A DNA stretch of 64,000 nt from CAUZIZ01 sp965218775 (GCA_965218775.1 CBDCLS010000005.1:558001-622000), one strand, 5' to 3'. Numbered from the stretch's first letter, positions 26,776 to 36,965 are shown. The notes: generated by a model from the letters alone, not told the origin. A program made the numbers and translations.

Positions 26776-27174
26776 GTTCTCCTCCTAAGAGAATATGCTC
26801 GTCTTCACGCCTTGGGATCCTGACCGCAAAAGGAGCACAGAATATGGTCGGAGTCTTGTCCGTGCCACGGTCTATTCGTTTATTCCTTGGGGGTATCTTT
26901 CGCAGGGGTGAGACTGACTAGGCCTTCAATATTTATTTTGAGACAGCTTCAGGAGGCCTTGTACTGAAGAAATCTGTGTCAGTATACCCACATCCTTCCT
27001 TGGCTGTCAAAGATAGTCGCCCGAGACGGGAAGATCCGCCGACCCGTCCTCCTGAATCCCATTTAGGGAGTTGGAGGTTCTAGCCCCCCAAACTCCACCA
27101 ATCTTTTCAATCAGTGACAATTCCGTATCAGTGGTTGTCCCAGGCACAGCACACCACAGCATCCGCCCTGCTTG

Positions 27175-27630
27175 CTATTCCGGAATCGAATCGTCGGCTG
27201 GACCGAGCGTCTGCAGGAGGGTGCCGTCTGAATGCCAGACACGCAGCACGCCATCCTGGCCGCCGGCGATGATGGTCTGGCCGTCAGCACTGGATGCCGA
27301 TGTGTAAAGGAAATCCTGAGCGCCGCGGAAATGGCGCTCGCCCAGGCGGACGAGCCCGTCTCCGGAGCTGGTCAGGATGTCATCTCCTGTCTCCACGAAG
27401 CTAATCGAGGTGATCTCCTTCTCGAAGCCAGCGATCGTCTCTTTCTGCTCTCCCGTTTCGAAGTCCCAGAGCTTGATAACGTTGTCGGCCCCGCAGCTGG
27501 CTAATAGGTGGCCGTCGGCTCGCCAGGCGACGTCCAGCACATGGTGAGTGTGTCCTTCGAAGACACGGACCAGATTACCCTCCACCGTGTCGAAAACCTT
27601 CACCAGACGGTCGGCGGAGGCACTCGCCAA
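27175..27630 (-). pseudogene. WD40-repeat protein, C-terminal fragment
   Basis: The 151 codons encode about three WD40 blades (DGHLLASCGADNVIKLWDFE and GGQDGVLRVWHSDGTLLQ are clear) and the natural C-terminus. The homology continues slightly upstream of 27630 (PDGKHLASAS) and then stops at about 27650, where a plus-strand BNR-like gene begins. The N-terminal part of the protein is therefore missing. It resembles the C-terminal WD40 of cytochrome/WD40 proteins such as the one at 8139-9437. Confidence 0.7.
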
Positions 27631-27653
27631 GTGCTTCCCGTCGGGGGTCTGCG

Positions 27654-28844
27654 GTGGACAAGGGAGCAGGCGAGATTCTGGTCTGGGCTCTGGCGGTCGA
27701 TCCTGCTAATCCCTCCACCGTCTATGCCGGGGCAGACGGGGGCGGGCTCTACAAGAGTCTGGATGGAGGGGACAACTGGGCAGCAGTCCAAAACGCCTTG
27801 CCCCGCTTTCTTCGGGTTCAAGCCCTGGTGCTGGACTCTTCCTCTACGGTCTACGCGGGCACGGATGGCGCAGGGATCTTCAAGAGTCCGGATAACGGAG
27901 ACAGCTGGGCAGCCGTTAACGAAGGCCTTAGCGACATGCTGGTGCAGACTCTGGCAATCGATCCCTCGACTCCCTCTACCTTGTACGCCGGCACCGACGG
28001 TGGAGGGATCTTCAAGAGCCTGGATGGAGGCGATAGCTGGGCAGCCTCCAACGAGGGACTGGGTGACTCTCGGGTTCAGGTCCTGGTTATCGATCCTTCG
28101 GACCCTTCCCTGCTCTATGCCGGTACCGACGGGTCCGGCGTCTTCAAAAGTGCTGATCGGGGGGTCCACTGGACGGAATTCAATCGGGGTTTGCCGCGCG
28201 GGGCCCTCGCCCGTGATATCCAAGCCCTGGCCATCGATCCTGCGAGCTCCTCAGCCCTGTAAGCAGGCACCTTCGGAGGCGCCGTGTTCAAGATCGAGGA
28301 TGAGGCAACTGGCTGGGTTGGCCTGGATGAGGGCCTGGCCGGCGCTCCCGTCTCCGCCTTGCAGGTCGATCCTTCCTCTTCCCGGATCGTTTACGCTGGG
28401 AGTTTCGGGGACGGCCTCTTCAAGAGCAGCGACGGTGGTACCTGGGCCCCGCTCAACGACGGCCTTACAGGTGACCTGCTCCAAGCCCTGGTGATTCACC
28501 CCAGAACTCCTTCCACACTTTATGCCGGTAGCTTCGGCGATGGCATCTTCAAGAGCACCGACGCTGGGTCCACCTGGACAGACGTAAACAGCGGCTTAAC
28601 AGGCTTTCCCAGGATCCGAGCTCTGGCCATCGATGCTTCAAGTCCCGACACCCTCTATGCTGCCACTGGATCAGTATGCAAGAGTACTGATGGGGGCCGC
28701 CTCTGGGTCCGAATCGGTTATGAGTGGACACAAAAGGGCGTCTCCATCCAGCCCCAAGTCTGGTCGTTGGCCCTAGCTCCCTCCGCGCTCTACGCTGGGA
28801 CGAGCAGCGGCGTCTTCAAAATGGTCCAGAATCCTGCAAGATAA
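27654..28844 (+). pseudogene. BNR/Asp-box repeat protein, 5'-truncated and split by one nonsense codon
   Basis: From the GTG at 27654 the frame encodes about eight copies of a 45-residue unit, P-STVYAGTDG-GIFKS-DGGDSW-A-N, a beta-propeller with Asp-box turns. At 28260-28262 the expected tyrosine codon in ALYAGTFGG is TAA. Downstream the frame resumes in phase (28284-28844) and ends naturally at VFKMVQNPAR. Thus one nonsense mutation splits one gene into 202 and 186 codons. The 5' end abuts the WD40 fragment and lacks a signal peptide. Similar proteins are photosystem-stability-factor-like or sialidase-like propellers, of unknown function. Confidence 0.78.
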
Positions 28845-28962
28845 GGGGATGCGTTCAGCACGGTAGCGATGGTGCGGCTTCTAAGGTCAGTAGGACCATC
28901 AGCGTCACTGGATCATTCAGAAGGAAACTTTGGGTCCGGCGTAGCGGTGGACTCCAGGCCGC

Positions 28963-29060
28963 CGTCCGAGCCAAAGGCTCGGAAGAATAAGACTTCGGCC
29001 TGGAGGCCAAAGCTACGTTCACCAATGAAGTTTCAGGTCAGGGTTTCTGAACCCTGGGCT
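28963..29060 (-). repeat. Dispersed intergenic repeat A, copy 2
   Basis: Reverse-oriented copy with CCGAGCCAAAGGCTCGG, GACTTCGGCCTGGAGGCC, AATGAAGTTTCAGGTCAGGG and GGTTTCTGAACCC. It lies in the gap 28845-29093 next to TGGATCATTCAGAAGGAAAC (28910-28929), a short sequence shared with about 15577. Confidence 0.7.
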
Positions 29061-29093
29061 GGAATCCGGAATCCCTTCAGGATTCAAACGACT

Positions 29094-30323
29094 TCAGTCC
29101 TTCGGGACCTGGAAAGGGAGCCACACCCGCTTGTCGACAATGCGCTCTTCGACCTGTTCAAAGACATCCACTTCGAAGGGATGTCCGATCCGATTTCCAG
29201 CGAGATCTTCTAGCGCGGTGCTGATCGAGAGATAGAACTCGCCTGACGACCAGGGTTCTTCGGGTTTGAAGCACCAGACTCGTTCCTCGCTCGAGACCTC
29301 AGGCGCGCCCGCAACAGGAGTTCTCTCACGCCCCACCACCTCGAGAAGTCTTTGAAGCAAGGCATGGTCCAGCGGATCAGAGAACTCCACGCAAAGGGGC
29401 TGGAGAGTGCCCGCTTTCGGCTGCTTGAGACTCCATTTCTGTGGATCAAGTGGCGTTCGGTCGGGTGGTCCGACCCGGAAGGCTTTAGTAAAGGACTCCT
29501 GCAACTGTTTACCTCGAGCGTCGGGCCACTCCTGCAAGATGACCATTCGATACTGCTTTCCTGCAAGCAAGGCCGTTCCCACCTGTTCTTGAGGAAGTAG
29601 TCCTCGCTTGATCCTGCCTGGATCGATGAAAAGAGTGAGTCGGCGTTGGGCGGAATCCCAGAGCTCCTGCTCGATTTCCAGAAAAGGCAGTTCTACAACC
29701 TGATTGGATTCGTCAAAAAGGCGGACAAAACGATAGACCTCGCCCCGACTCATCGGAGCTGAGAAGTGTACATAGAATTTCAGGAGATTCTCCGGCACCA
29801 GAGCGGTGGAGGGATACACGGCCTTTACTTTCGTGGGATCGGAAGCGATCCGATCGGGAATGTCGAAGTCGACCGCGATTCTCCTGGACTGGAGTCCTGT
29901 CGGGAGAATGTCAGGGCTTACGCTGCTAGCGTCCAGGACGGCTCGATAACGAAGACCCGGCTGGAGCGGGAACCGCGGCTCGAAAACCAGGGTCCCCTGA
30001 TCACGCGAATAGCTTCCCAGTAACGGGGGCACACCCTGAGAGGGTTCTCCCACGTAGATGGCCAACAGTCTCGTCAGGTCGGCTGTGGAAAGCGAGTCCA
30101 GATTCCAATCATCCAGACCCACTACTCTGAAGTACGACCCCTGACCACGCGACTCCAGGGCGATCTTGATTCGCTCTTCCCTGCCATCCGGCCGCTGTGC
30201 TCGCGCCAGACAGGGGTCGGGTGGAAATATCAGAGGCAGCAGGAGCAAGGAAAGGAAAAGACGGAAGCGACTCCCGCCTACAGATCCCGCTGACCAGCCG
30301 AAGAGGGATTCGGGAATCAACAC
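29094..30323 (-). CDS. Secreted protein with Ig-like (SbsA-like) domains
   Basis: A 409-residue protein with an N-terminal signal (RLFLSLLLLPLIFPPDPCLA) and several Ig-like sheets of the SbsA type, for instance PSTALVPENLLKFYVHFSAP and VWCFKPEEPWSSGEFYLSIS. No catalytic motif is visible. The C-terminus ends DKRVWLPFQVPKD. The TIGR-like layout suggests a surface-exposed or periplasmic binding or structural role. It is the second gene of a possible pair with 30347-31441 (gap 23 bases). Confidence 0.75.
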   Translation of the reverse strand: MLIPESLFGWSAGSVGGSRFRLFLSLLLLPLIFPPDPCLARAQRPDGREERIKIALESRGQGSYFRVVGLDDWNLDSLSTADLTRLLAIYVGEPSQGVPPLLGSYSRDQGTLVFEPRFPLQPGLRYRAVLDASSVSPDILPTGLQSRRIAVDFDIPDRIASDPTKVKAVYPSTALVPENLLKFYVHFSAPMSRGEVYRFVRLFDESNQVVELPFLEIEQELWDSAQRRLTLFIDPGRIKRGLLPQEQVGTALLAGKQYRMVILQEWPDARGKQLQESFTKAFRVGPPDRTPLDPQKWSLKQPKAGTLQPLCVEFSDPLDHALLQRLLEVVGRERTPVAGAPEVSSEERVWCFKPEEPWSSGEFYLSISTALEDLAGNRIGHPFEVDVFEQVEERIVDKRVWLPFQVPKD

Positions 30324-30346
30324 CTGAAGTCCTGAGTGACGTGTCC

Positions 30347-31441
30347 CTAGGGGAAGGCAACGGTCTTCAGGTCAACCGATCCCCCTTCGGTCTCGACCAG
30401 CAACAGAGCATTCGCCGCATTCAGGCGATCCAGTTGCTTCACGCCCTGCAGCTCCGAAATCGTCTCATAGGGGACCCCTGCAATACCGGTCTTTGCCGTG
30501 ATCCCGCCGAAGGAATCGAGATGCTCGGTAGATAACTTCATCACCCCGCGACTGCTATTACTCATGAGCACATAGTCTTTGCCCGCTTTGCTGTACACCA
30601 CCATATCCAGCGGACGATTGCGATTGCCCAATTCGGCAATCGTCGTCCCCACTACCTTGGTCCCAGGCGTGAGATCAGCCACCGGAAACTTGACGAGGGG
30701 TGTGCAGGTGTAGGCAGCCAGAATGTGCGGCTCGGTCTTGATCTCGAAGGGCACGAAAGTTCGGACCGGAGAGTTGGTTTCGTACTTGCCATGAGCGCCG
30801 TGAAAGATCTCGACACTCGCTCCCGCACCAGCGGATGAAAAAGGGAAATCAAGAGACCTCAAATTGGAGGCAAACTCCTCGTTGGAGAGCCCGGCCACGA
30901 TCACCTGGCCGTCCACGAAAGCCAGGTCCGTGATCGCTTCTCGTCGCAGGCTCCGACCCCGGCGATTCTTTGCCTGAGGATCCGGAGCATTCGGCAGTGA
31001 GACCTTTGAGTGTCGGACATCGTCCAGCTTCAGTTCGCTGATTTTTCCGGCGGCGTCAACCCGAAACAGGACCGGTTGGGCGCTGGGACCCCGACCGCGG
31101 GATACCGAGAGGTAGGCTTTGTGGGAAAGTGGATTGACGGCAAGGTCGTTGATCAACACCTGGTCTGGGGCGCTGCCCAGCAACCCGGCGAGCTTGGCGC
31201 CAATCCCACTCAGATTGATCGCGCCGGAAGAGCCTTTCTGGCGGTCCGAGGTGTCGATGGCCCAGATAACGGCAGCTGTCGAGTCACCAACGAAGAGAAT
31301 CCCCTGGGGACCGAAGGCCAGAGCCCCAGCCGACTTGAGCTCCACCTTTCCCGGGCGAAGCGTGTCCAGTGAGCCGGCACCCAAGGCCGAAGCAGTCAGA
31401 ACGGAAATCAAACCCAAAGTGAGGAGTCTATCTCGATACAT
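30347..31441 (-). CDS. Secreted beta-propeller-like protein of unknown function
   Basis: ATG 31441 follows GGAGACAAG and opens a signal peptide (RLLTLGLISVLTASALGAG). The chain then shows repeated short beta segments such as ALAFGPQGILFVGDSTAAV and HILAAYTCTPLVKFPVADL, suggesting a seven-bladed propeller; the GPQGILFVGD phrase is typical of such proteins. No enzymatic motif was found. It starts a two-gene minus-strand unit with the Ig-like protein. I place the start at 31441, not at the longer in-frame position, because of the ribosome-binding site and signal. Confidence 0.78.
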   Translation of the reverse strand: MYRDRLLTLGLISVLTASALGAGSLDTLRPGKVELKSAGALAFGPQGILFVGDSTAAVIWAIDTSDRQKGSSGAINLSGIGAKLAGLLGSAPDQVLINDLAVNPLSHKAYLSVSRGRGPSAQPVLFRVDAAGKISELKLDDVRHSKVSLPNAPDPQAKNRRGRSLRREAITDLAFVDGQVIVAGLSNEEFASNLRSLDFPFSSAGAGASVEIFHGAHGKYETNSPVRTFVPFEIKTEPHILAAYTCTPLVKFPVADLTPGTKVVGTTIAELGNRNRPLDMVVYSKAGKDYVLMSNSSRGVMKLSTEHLDSFGGITAKTGIAGVPYETISELQGVKQLDRLNAANALLLVETEGGSVDLKTVAFP

Positions 31442-31722
31442 CTTGTCTCCTTTTCTGGTCCGGAATACGAAATCGCGACTACAGTGAATGTTACTGCGTT
31501 CATCGTCTGTTGTGCAATGCTCGACTGCAGGCCCAAAAAAGCCAACTCCCATCTTCCTCTTTCCCTCCCAGCAGGACGCTGGCTTCCTGATAGTGCTGGA
31601 ATTCCCAGAATCGTCCCCCGACTGGACACCGCTCCGACAAGGGTATAAGAGAGAGAAGCCACCATGGGATGGGGAGGAGAACTCAGCAGTGAGGTCTCCC
31701 GTGAAGAAGCTCTGGAGGTCAG

Positions 31723-32748
31723 GTGAAATATACGAAAAGAGAAATAAACAATACGTTCTGGCTGTTTATATCTGTGCTGCTACTGACGCTGGTTCAGGTC
31801 GGGTCGGAGGGCCTCGGAGCGGGCAAGTACCGAGAGGTGTCGGACCAGCTCCAGCTGTTTCTGGATGACTGGCTCATTGAATCCCAAGAGGACATCCGTT
31901 CAGTACTGCACAGTCCTGAGCCCAAAGAGATCGTGATCCGGATGGAACGTCCCTATGAGGACACCACCATGTACGATCCCACCGTCATCCTGGACGGTCA
32001 CCGTTACCGCATGTGGTATCGCACCAACTTCAATCAGCGACCCTTCTACACCGGCTATGCCGAGAGTCTTGACGGGATCCACTGGTCCAAACCAAACCTG
32101 GGATTGGTCGAGTATGAGGGTTCAACCGACAACAACTTGGTCTGGCCCGTGCCCGGAGGTCGGGGGGTCGTGCTCTCCATCTTCAAGGATACCAACCCAC
32201 AAACCCAACCCAAGGAGCGCTACAAGGCCATCGGCCTGGAAAGTGAACGCATCGGGTCGGGGAAAAGCCGTGCCCTGCTGATGGGTATGGTCTCCGAGGA
32301 TGGCCTACACTGGAGACAACTGGGAAAGGAGCCGCTGGTGCGGGCCCCCCTGGAGGATGCCCACTTCGACTCCCACAACATCGTCCTCTGGGACGGAGCC
32401 CGAGGGCACTATTCCATCTATGCTCGGGGTTGGGCCCGTCACAAGGTCCGGGACATTCGGCGTTTCACCTCCACCGATTTCAGAACCTGGTCGAGCCCCA
32501 CCTATCTGGATATGGGAACCGCTCCAATCGAGCACCTGTACAAGAACGCGGCGCTTCCCTACTACCGCAGAACCGACATCATTCTCATGTTTCCCAAGCG
32601 TTTCCTCCCTGAGAGGAAGTTCGAGCCTCTGCAGTGGGAGGAAGAGGGCCTGTCCGATGTGGACCTTTCCGCTCTGGCCGGCCGGACAATACGGCTAAAG
32701 CTTCAGATCCGGGATGGCGATCTTTACTCGATGCGGTTCCGACCCTGA
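31723..32748 (+). CDS. Glycosidase-like beta-propeller family member, internally deleted
   Basis: A GTG start (31723) after GGAGG. The signal peptide (NNTFWLFISVLLLTLVQVG) is followed by the family N-terminus LQLFLDDWLIESQEDIRSVL, five propeller blades with RYRMWYRTNF, FYTGYAESLDGIHW and ERYKAIGLESER, then the C-terminal LRLKLQIRDGDLYSMRFRP-like end. Compared with the intact relative at 48353 (about 473 residues) it is only 341, because about 110-130 residues between FPKRFLPERKF and EPLQWEEEG are missing in frame. The family resembles GH32/GH43/GH130-type five-bladed propellers; no activity is assigned. Confidence 0.78.
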   Translation: MKYTKREINNTFWLFISVLLLTLVQVGSEGLGAGKYREVSDQLQLFLDDWLIESQEDIRSVLHSPEPKEIVIRMERPYEDTTMYDPTVILDGHRYRMWYRTNFNQRPFYTGYAESLDGIHWSKPNLGLVEYEGSTDNNLVWPVPGGRGVVLSIFKDTNPQTQPKERYKAIGLESERIGSGKSRALLMGMVSEDGLHWRQLGKEPLVRAPLEDAHFDSHNIVLWDGARGHYSIYARGWARHKVRDIRRFTSTDFRTWSSPTYLDMGTAPIEHLYKNAALPYYRRTDIILMFPKRFLPERKFEPLQWEEEGLSDVDLSALAGRTIRLKLQIRDGDLYSMRFRP

Positions 32749-32865
32749 CCGTTGAACCCTTGCTCTTACTACCAAGCTTCAAAGCACGGGATTAGCAACC
32801 ACGAAGTAGGGGAAGACATCCTGGACCCAGAAGAGCCTACGATGCGTTACAGAGCAACCACAGCA

Positions 32866-34107
32866 ATGAGCAAATCCCGGTTGAGTCGAAGACGCTTGAT
32901 CACGAGCGTACTACCAGCTGCTGTCTGGATGGGGACCAGCAAGCGGGTCTTATCGACATTGCCTCCGGTTCGGACCATCACCCGTCCTCCGCGACACCAC
33001 TGGTTCGGCTACTACGACAAGTTCCAGTTCGATCCTTCGAACCGCTACGTCCTGGGAATGCAAGTGGGTTTCGAGCACCGTTCGCCTCGTGGCACGGATA
33101 CCATCCAGATCGGCATGGTTGATCTAGAGGAAGAAGACCGCTGGATCGAACTGGGGGAAAGCAGATCCTGGTGCTGGCAACAGGGGTGTATGTTGCAGTG
33201 GCTTCCCGGCTCGACCGACCAGGTCCTGTGGAACGATCGCGAAGAGGACCGCTTCGTCTGTCGTGTCCTGGACCTCAAGACGAAACAGACTCGTACTATC
33301 GCTCAACCCGTTTACTCTGTGAGTCCAGACGGAAAAACGGCCATTGCACCCGACTTCCGCCGCATCAACGATGTACGTCCGGGATACGGATACCCGGGTC
33401 TGAACGATCCCCATAGCGACGATCTGGCACCGGATGAGTCGGGTATCGTGCGGGTTAGCCTGGAAACGGGTGAAACGGAGCTGATCCTGTCAATCGCCCA
33501 GATCGCGGGACTGGGACGAATTCCCAAGCCCCAACCAGGAATCAAGCACTACTTCAATCATCTTCTCTTCAGTCCAGATGGATCCCGATTCGTCTTCCTT
33601 CACCGCTGGCGTTATCCGGACGGCAGCCGCCTGACCCGAATGATCACGGCAAACCCGGACGGCAGCGCCCTCTGGATTTTGGACGACAATGGATTCACAT
33701 CGCACTTCATCTGGCGGGATCCGAACCACATCCTGGCCCAATCAGATCAGCCTTCCCACGGGCATGCCAACTACCTGTTCCAGGATCTCACGCGCAAGAT
33801 CGAAGTCGTCGGCCCCGGTACCTTGGACACTTACGGGCACTGTTCCTACCTGCCCGGAAACGAATGGATTCTCAGCGACAGCTATCCGGATCAGAACCGC
33901 AACCAGAATCCGCATCTCTATCACGTGAAGACGAAGCGCCGGATTCCCCTGGGCGCGTTCCACTCTCCTCGGGAGTATACGGGCGAGTGGCGCTGCGATA
34001 CTCACCCCCGTTACAGCCGCGACGGCAAGTTGGTATGTATCGATTCACCCAAGGGGAAGACGGGACGACAACTTCACCTGATCGACATTAGCACGATCGT
34101 GGGCTGA
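32866..34107 (+). CDS. Tat-signal beta-propeller protein, oligogalacturonide lyase/TolB-like
   Basis: Probable start ATG 32866, or 32842 (AGAAGAG upstream); the protein begins SKSRLSRRRLITSVLPAAVW, a twin-arginine signal. Propeller blades are seen as FQFDPSNRYVLGMQVGFEH, YSVSPDGKTAIAPDFRRIND, LLFSPDGSRFVFLHRWRYP and THPRYSRDGKLVCIDSPKG. The WYGYYD-like HHWFGYYDKFQFD opening is characteristic of a family of oligogalacturonate-lyase-like propellers in planctomycetes. It is in a row with the propeller proteins and a GH-like protein and may help degrade a polysaccharide. Function not assigned. Confidence 0.75.
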   Translation: MSKSRLSRRRLITSVLPAAVWMGTSKRVLSTLPPVRTITRPPRHHWFGYYDKFQFDPSNRYVLGMQVGFEHRSPRGTDTIQIGMVDLEEEDRWIELGESRSWCWQQGCMLQWLPGSTDQVLWNDREEDRFVCRVLDLKTKQTRTIAQPVYSVSPDGKTAIAPDFRRINDVRPGYGYPGLNDPHSDDLAPDESGIVRVSLETGETELILSIAQIAGLGRIPKPQPGIKHYFNHLLFSPDGSRFVFLHRWRYPDGSRLTRMITANPDGSALWILDDNGFTSHFIWRDPNHILAQSDQPSHGHANYLFQDLTRKIEVVGPGTLDTYGHCSYLPGNEWILSDSYPDQNRNQNPHLYHVKTKRRIPLGAFHSPREYTGEWRCDTHPRYSRDGKLVCIDSPKGKTGRQLHLIDISTIVG

Positions 34108-34376
34108 TTCATTACCCGCCGGCAATTGCGCCAATGATCAGAAAGGGCTCTTTTCCCGAGGCGAGCGCGTCCGGCAGCGGAGCATCGGGCGGATCATGGG
34201 AGAGGTCTTGCTCGCAGGATGAAGGCGCCCTTTTTTGTGCCTACTAGAACCCGGATTACGCTCATCGCCTACTCCTTCGTATGTGAAATAGCGAAGTCCG
34301 TCGTGGTTCGACCGGAGTGAATACTTCGCAATTCTATTCTCATCAGCCGAGAAGTAGATTGCAATTCTCACCAAAG

Positions 34377-36251
34377 ATGAAGGATTCTTTGCCCATGAAA
34401 CAGAAGAAGACTCTCGAAGGTTCCACAGGTCGCTTTTCTCGCAGGCGATTCATCCAGGCGACAGCCGCTTTGCCGATGGTGCCGCTAGAGGCAGCGCAGG
34501 AAACCAGAGCCCCGGGTTTCCCAGCCGAGCTCGGGGAGAACCCCGTCTACATTACCGATCTTGATCATTGCCAACCGCGAAGTGCCCTCTCCCATGAGCC
34601 GAGCCCCCATCGCTGGAGGATGCTGCCGTACGAAAGCGAGAATTTGAAGGGCATCCTCCTGGCGGCGGGTCAGAATACCCAAGCACCCGAAATCACATGC
34701 CCTCTAGAACAGGACGGCTGGCACGCAATCTCCATTGGACTTCTTTCGAAACATTCTGAGACTCGCCTGCAGGTGAGATTGAGTGGGGATTCGACTTTCA
34801 GCGTCATCACACATACCCACCGGCCTGAAAAAGGCCCACCTGACCGAGTCGACGAATTCTTTTGGAAGTTCGCCGATCTGACCAATCAGGATCTCGTTTT
34901 CCAACACTTGCCAGTGGTGATGGTCGCAATCGGTTCTGATGCTCTCGAGTCGCCTGGGTGCTGGATCACCTATATCAAGCTAGTCCCGCTGAGCGATTTG
35001 GAGGTCGAGGCCTTGAAGAAAGATCAAGCTCGGACGGACACGAGACGACTTTTCGCTCATAACGATTCCTGGAGCTTCACGTTTGCTTACGGAGCCGAAA
35101 GTGAGGCGGAAATCCGTCGAGAAATAGAACCCTTTCGGAACAGCGATTTTTCGAGGCTCTATTGGGAGGCTGGAATGGGTGATCGCATGTATTACCCTTC
35201 GAAGATCGGACTCGTCGCAACCGATGAATGGATCAAAGATCCCTATCGGACGGGAGATCTTCAAGCGGCCCAAGCTTGGCAGACCTGGAAGGAAAAAGGG
35301 ATCGATCCATTCAAGGAGGCCGTCGAGTATACGCACCAGGTCGGTCTCGAATTCCACGCAGCCTACCGGGTGGCGGGGTTCTCCTTCCCACCACCGGAAG
35401 ATTCCTGGACCCAGGGCGGGGTCTTTGAACAACATCCCGAATGGCGATCATGGGACCGAGAGGGTCGGCGAACTCCCCGATTATCCTATGCCTATGCCGG
35501 GCTGAGAGAGTTTGTGATTTCTCTCTTGAAGGAAGTCGCGCAGTATTCCGTAGATGGCGTCTGTCTCCTTTTTAATCGCCGTCCTCCGGTCCTGGAATAC
35601 GAACCCCCTCTGGTTGAAGGCTTCCAGAAAGAATACGATCAGGACCCCCGCCAGTTGGAGCCGAAAGATCAGCGGTGGCTCAGGTACCGAGCGACTCACC
35701 TCACGCAATTCATGCGGGAAGTCCGCCGCGCCATGACCGAAGTCCAGCAGCGAACCAAGCGCAAAGATCCAATCGAAGTTACCGCGATCGTGATGAGCAG
35801 TGAGGAAGAGAACCTCTATCGCGGCATGGACCTGGAAGCCTGGGTCGAGAATCAGCTGGTGGATACGATCATCCCCTACACCTCAGTTGAAGGGCTGAAA
35901 AGCTCAGCCACTTCGTGGACCGATCCAAAGGATGCGGACTTCTTTCTGGGACTGGTCAAGGGAACCGAGTGTAAACTCGCCCTGAACTTGATGCCCAGAC
36001 GGATGAGTCCGGAAGAATACCGGGAGAGGGCCCACTCTCTGTATGAGGCTGGTGCTGAACACCTTTTCACCTGGGACACAAACACCTGTCAGAGATCCGA
36101 TTACAGCCCAGCTTGGCAGGCCTTGAGACGCCTTGGCCATCGGGACGAGATTTCTGAGTGGGTCCGCTCTGGCTCTGCCAGAATCGATCGCCCTGGTAGC
36201 CGATTACACAAGCTTGGAGATTGGGATCTGTCCTACGACACGCCCGGATAG
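34377..36251 (+). CDS. Tat-exported glycoside-hydrolase-like protein (GHL10-type barrel)
   Basis: From ATG 34377 (or 34395) the N-terminus has GRFSRRRFIQATAALPMVPL, a twin-arginine signal. Residues about 80-220 form a jelly-roll-like region; then from about 250 a TIM-barrel resembling GHL10/DUF187 proteins: FRNSDFSRLYWEAGMGDRM, FKEAVEYTHQVGLEFHAAYR and SLLKEVAQYSVDGVCLLFNR. The 625-residue length is normal. The substrate is unknown; a family relative of the central part may be the 888-residue protein at 54450. It is read as complete; the 270 bases upstream of it (34108-34376) contain no gene I can support. Confidence 0.78.
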   Translation: MKDSLPMKQKKTLEGSTGRFSRRRFIQATAALPMVPLEAAQETRAPGFPAELGENPVYITDLDHCQPRSALSHEPSPHRWRMLPYESENLKGILLAAGQNTQAPEITCPLEQDGWHAISIGLLSKHSETRLQVRLSGDSTFSVITHTHRPEKGPPDRVDEFFWKFADLTNQDLVFQHLPVVMVAIGSDALESPGCWITYIKLVPLSDLEVEALKKDQARTDTRRLFAHNDSWSFTFAYGAESEAEIRREIEPFRNSDFSRLYWEAGMGDRMYYPSKIGLVATDEWIKDPYRTGDLQAAQAWQTWKEKGIDPFKEAVEYTHQVGLEFHAAYRVAGFSFPPPEDSWTQGGVFEQHPEWRSWDREGRRTPRLSYAYAGLREFVISLLKEVAQYSVDGVCLLFNRRPPVLEYEPPLVEGFQKEYDQDPRQLEPKDQRWLRYRATHLTQFMREVRRAMTEVQQRTKRKDPIEVTAIVMSSEEENLYRGMDLEAWVENQLVDTIIPYTSVEGLKSSATSWTDPKDADFFLGLVKGTECKLALNLMPRRMSPEEYRERAHSLYEAGAEHLFTWDTNTCQRSDYSPAWQALRRLGHRDEISEWVRSGSARIDRPGSRLHKLGDWDLSYDTPG

Positions 36252-36308
36252 TTCACTTTTTGACACCTCCGGCAATATGAAGCTGAATTTGGAAGGAAGG
36301 TCTGGTTC

Positions 36309-36965
36309 ATGAAAAGACACTCAGTTCTTCTGTCAATGACCGTCGTCGCCTTTTTCGCGTCGGCGGATCCCGGGCGAGCGGCTTGTCAAGAGCAGAGCGC
36401 GAACGGGTTCATCGTCCTGGGCAACGGCCTCATCGAGGTCGAGATCTTCCTGGCGGACACCAACGGAGACGGGCTCCCCGAAACCTATCAGTGTCCGGGT
36501 GAGACTCCCCTGACTCTGATTCAGGGGTCCAACCTGCTCTCCTGTCCCAATGAGTCCTTCGACTTCGAGGTCTGGGTCGGGGACACCACCAACGATTCCC
36601 CTGTTTTCGCGGGTAACGTTCCGGTCGCCTTCTTCGGCGGTGACGGCGACGATCATCTGTGTCTCTGGTCCGGCCGCAGGCAGCGGGCTTACGGGGGTCT
36701 GGGGAACGATTATCTGTTTGGAGGTCCGGATCGGGATAGGCTCTACGGTGAAGCGGGTGCGGATGTGCTGCAAGGGGGAGCCGGGCGCGACCTGTTATTC
36801 GGAGGGAATGGGGACTACTCCCTCTATGGTGGTGTGGGAGCGGACCAGCTCAAAGGCGAGCGCGGGAAAGACACTCTCCATGGCGGGCACGACAAAGACA
36901 AGCTCGGGGGAGGACCTGGGAACGACCAGTTGCTGGACGCCGGGACTCAGCTGAAACTTGACTAG
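36309..36965 (+). CDS. Small secreted RTX (haemolysin-type calcium-binding) repeat protein
   Basis: A 218-residue protein with a signal peptide (RHSVLLSMTVVAFFASADPG) and, from residue 115 on, nonapeptide repeats GGxGxDxLx such as GGLGNDYLFG, GEAGADVLQG and GGPGNDQLLD. RTX repeats bind Ca2+ in a parallel beta-roll. The N-terminal 110 residues contain two cysteine pairs and no enzyme motif. The RTX C-terminus without a T1SS signal tail (LDAGTQLKLD) suggests a simple secreted Ca-binding protein. Confidence 0.85.
   Translation: MKRHSVLLSMTVVAFFASADPGRAACQEQSANGFIVLGNGLIEVEIFLADTNGDGLPETYQCPGETPLTLIQGSNLLSCPNESFDFEVWVGDTTNDSPVFAGNVPVAFFGGDGDDHLCLWSGRRQRAYGGLGNDYLFGGPDRDRLYGEAGADVLQGGAGRDLLFGGNGDYSLYGGVGADQLKGERGKDTLHGGHDKDKLGGGPGNDQLLDAGTQLKLD

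Noticed and set aside
27654..28844. CRISPR-like or tandem DNA repeat array
   Set aside because: The repetition is at protein level (Asp-box units about 135 bp long, diverged), with no conserved direct repeat and spacer structure.
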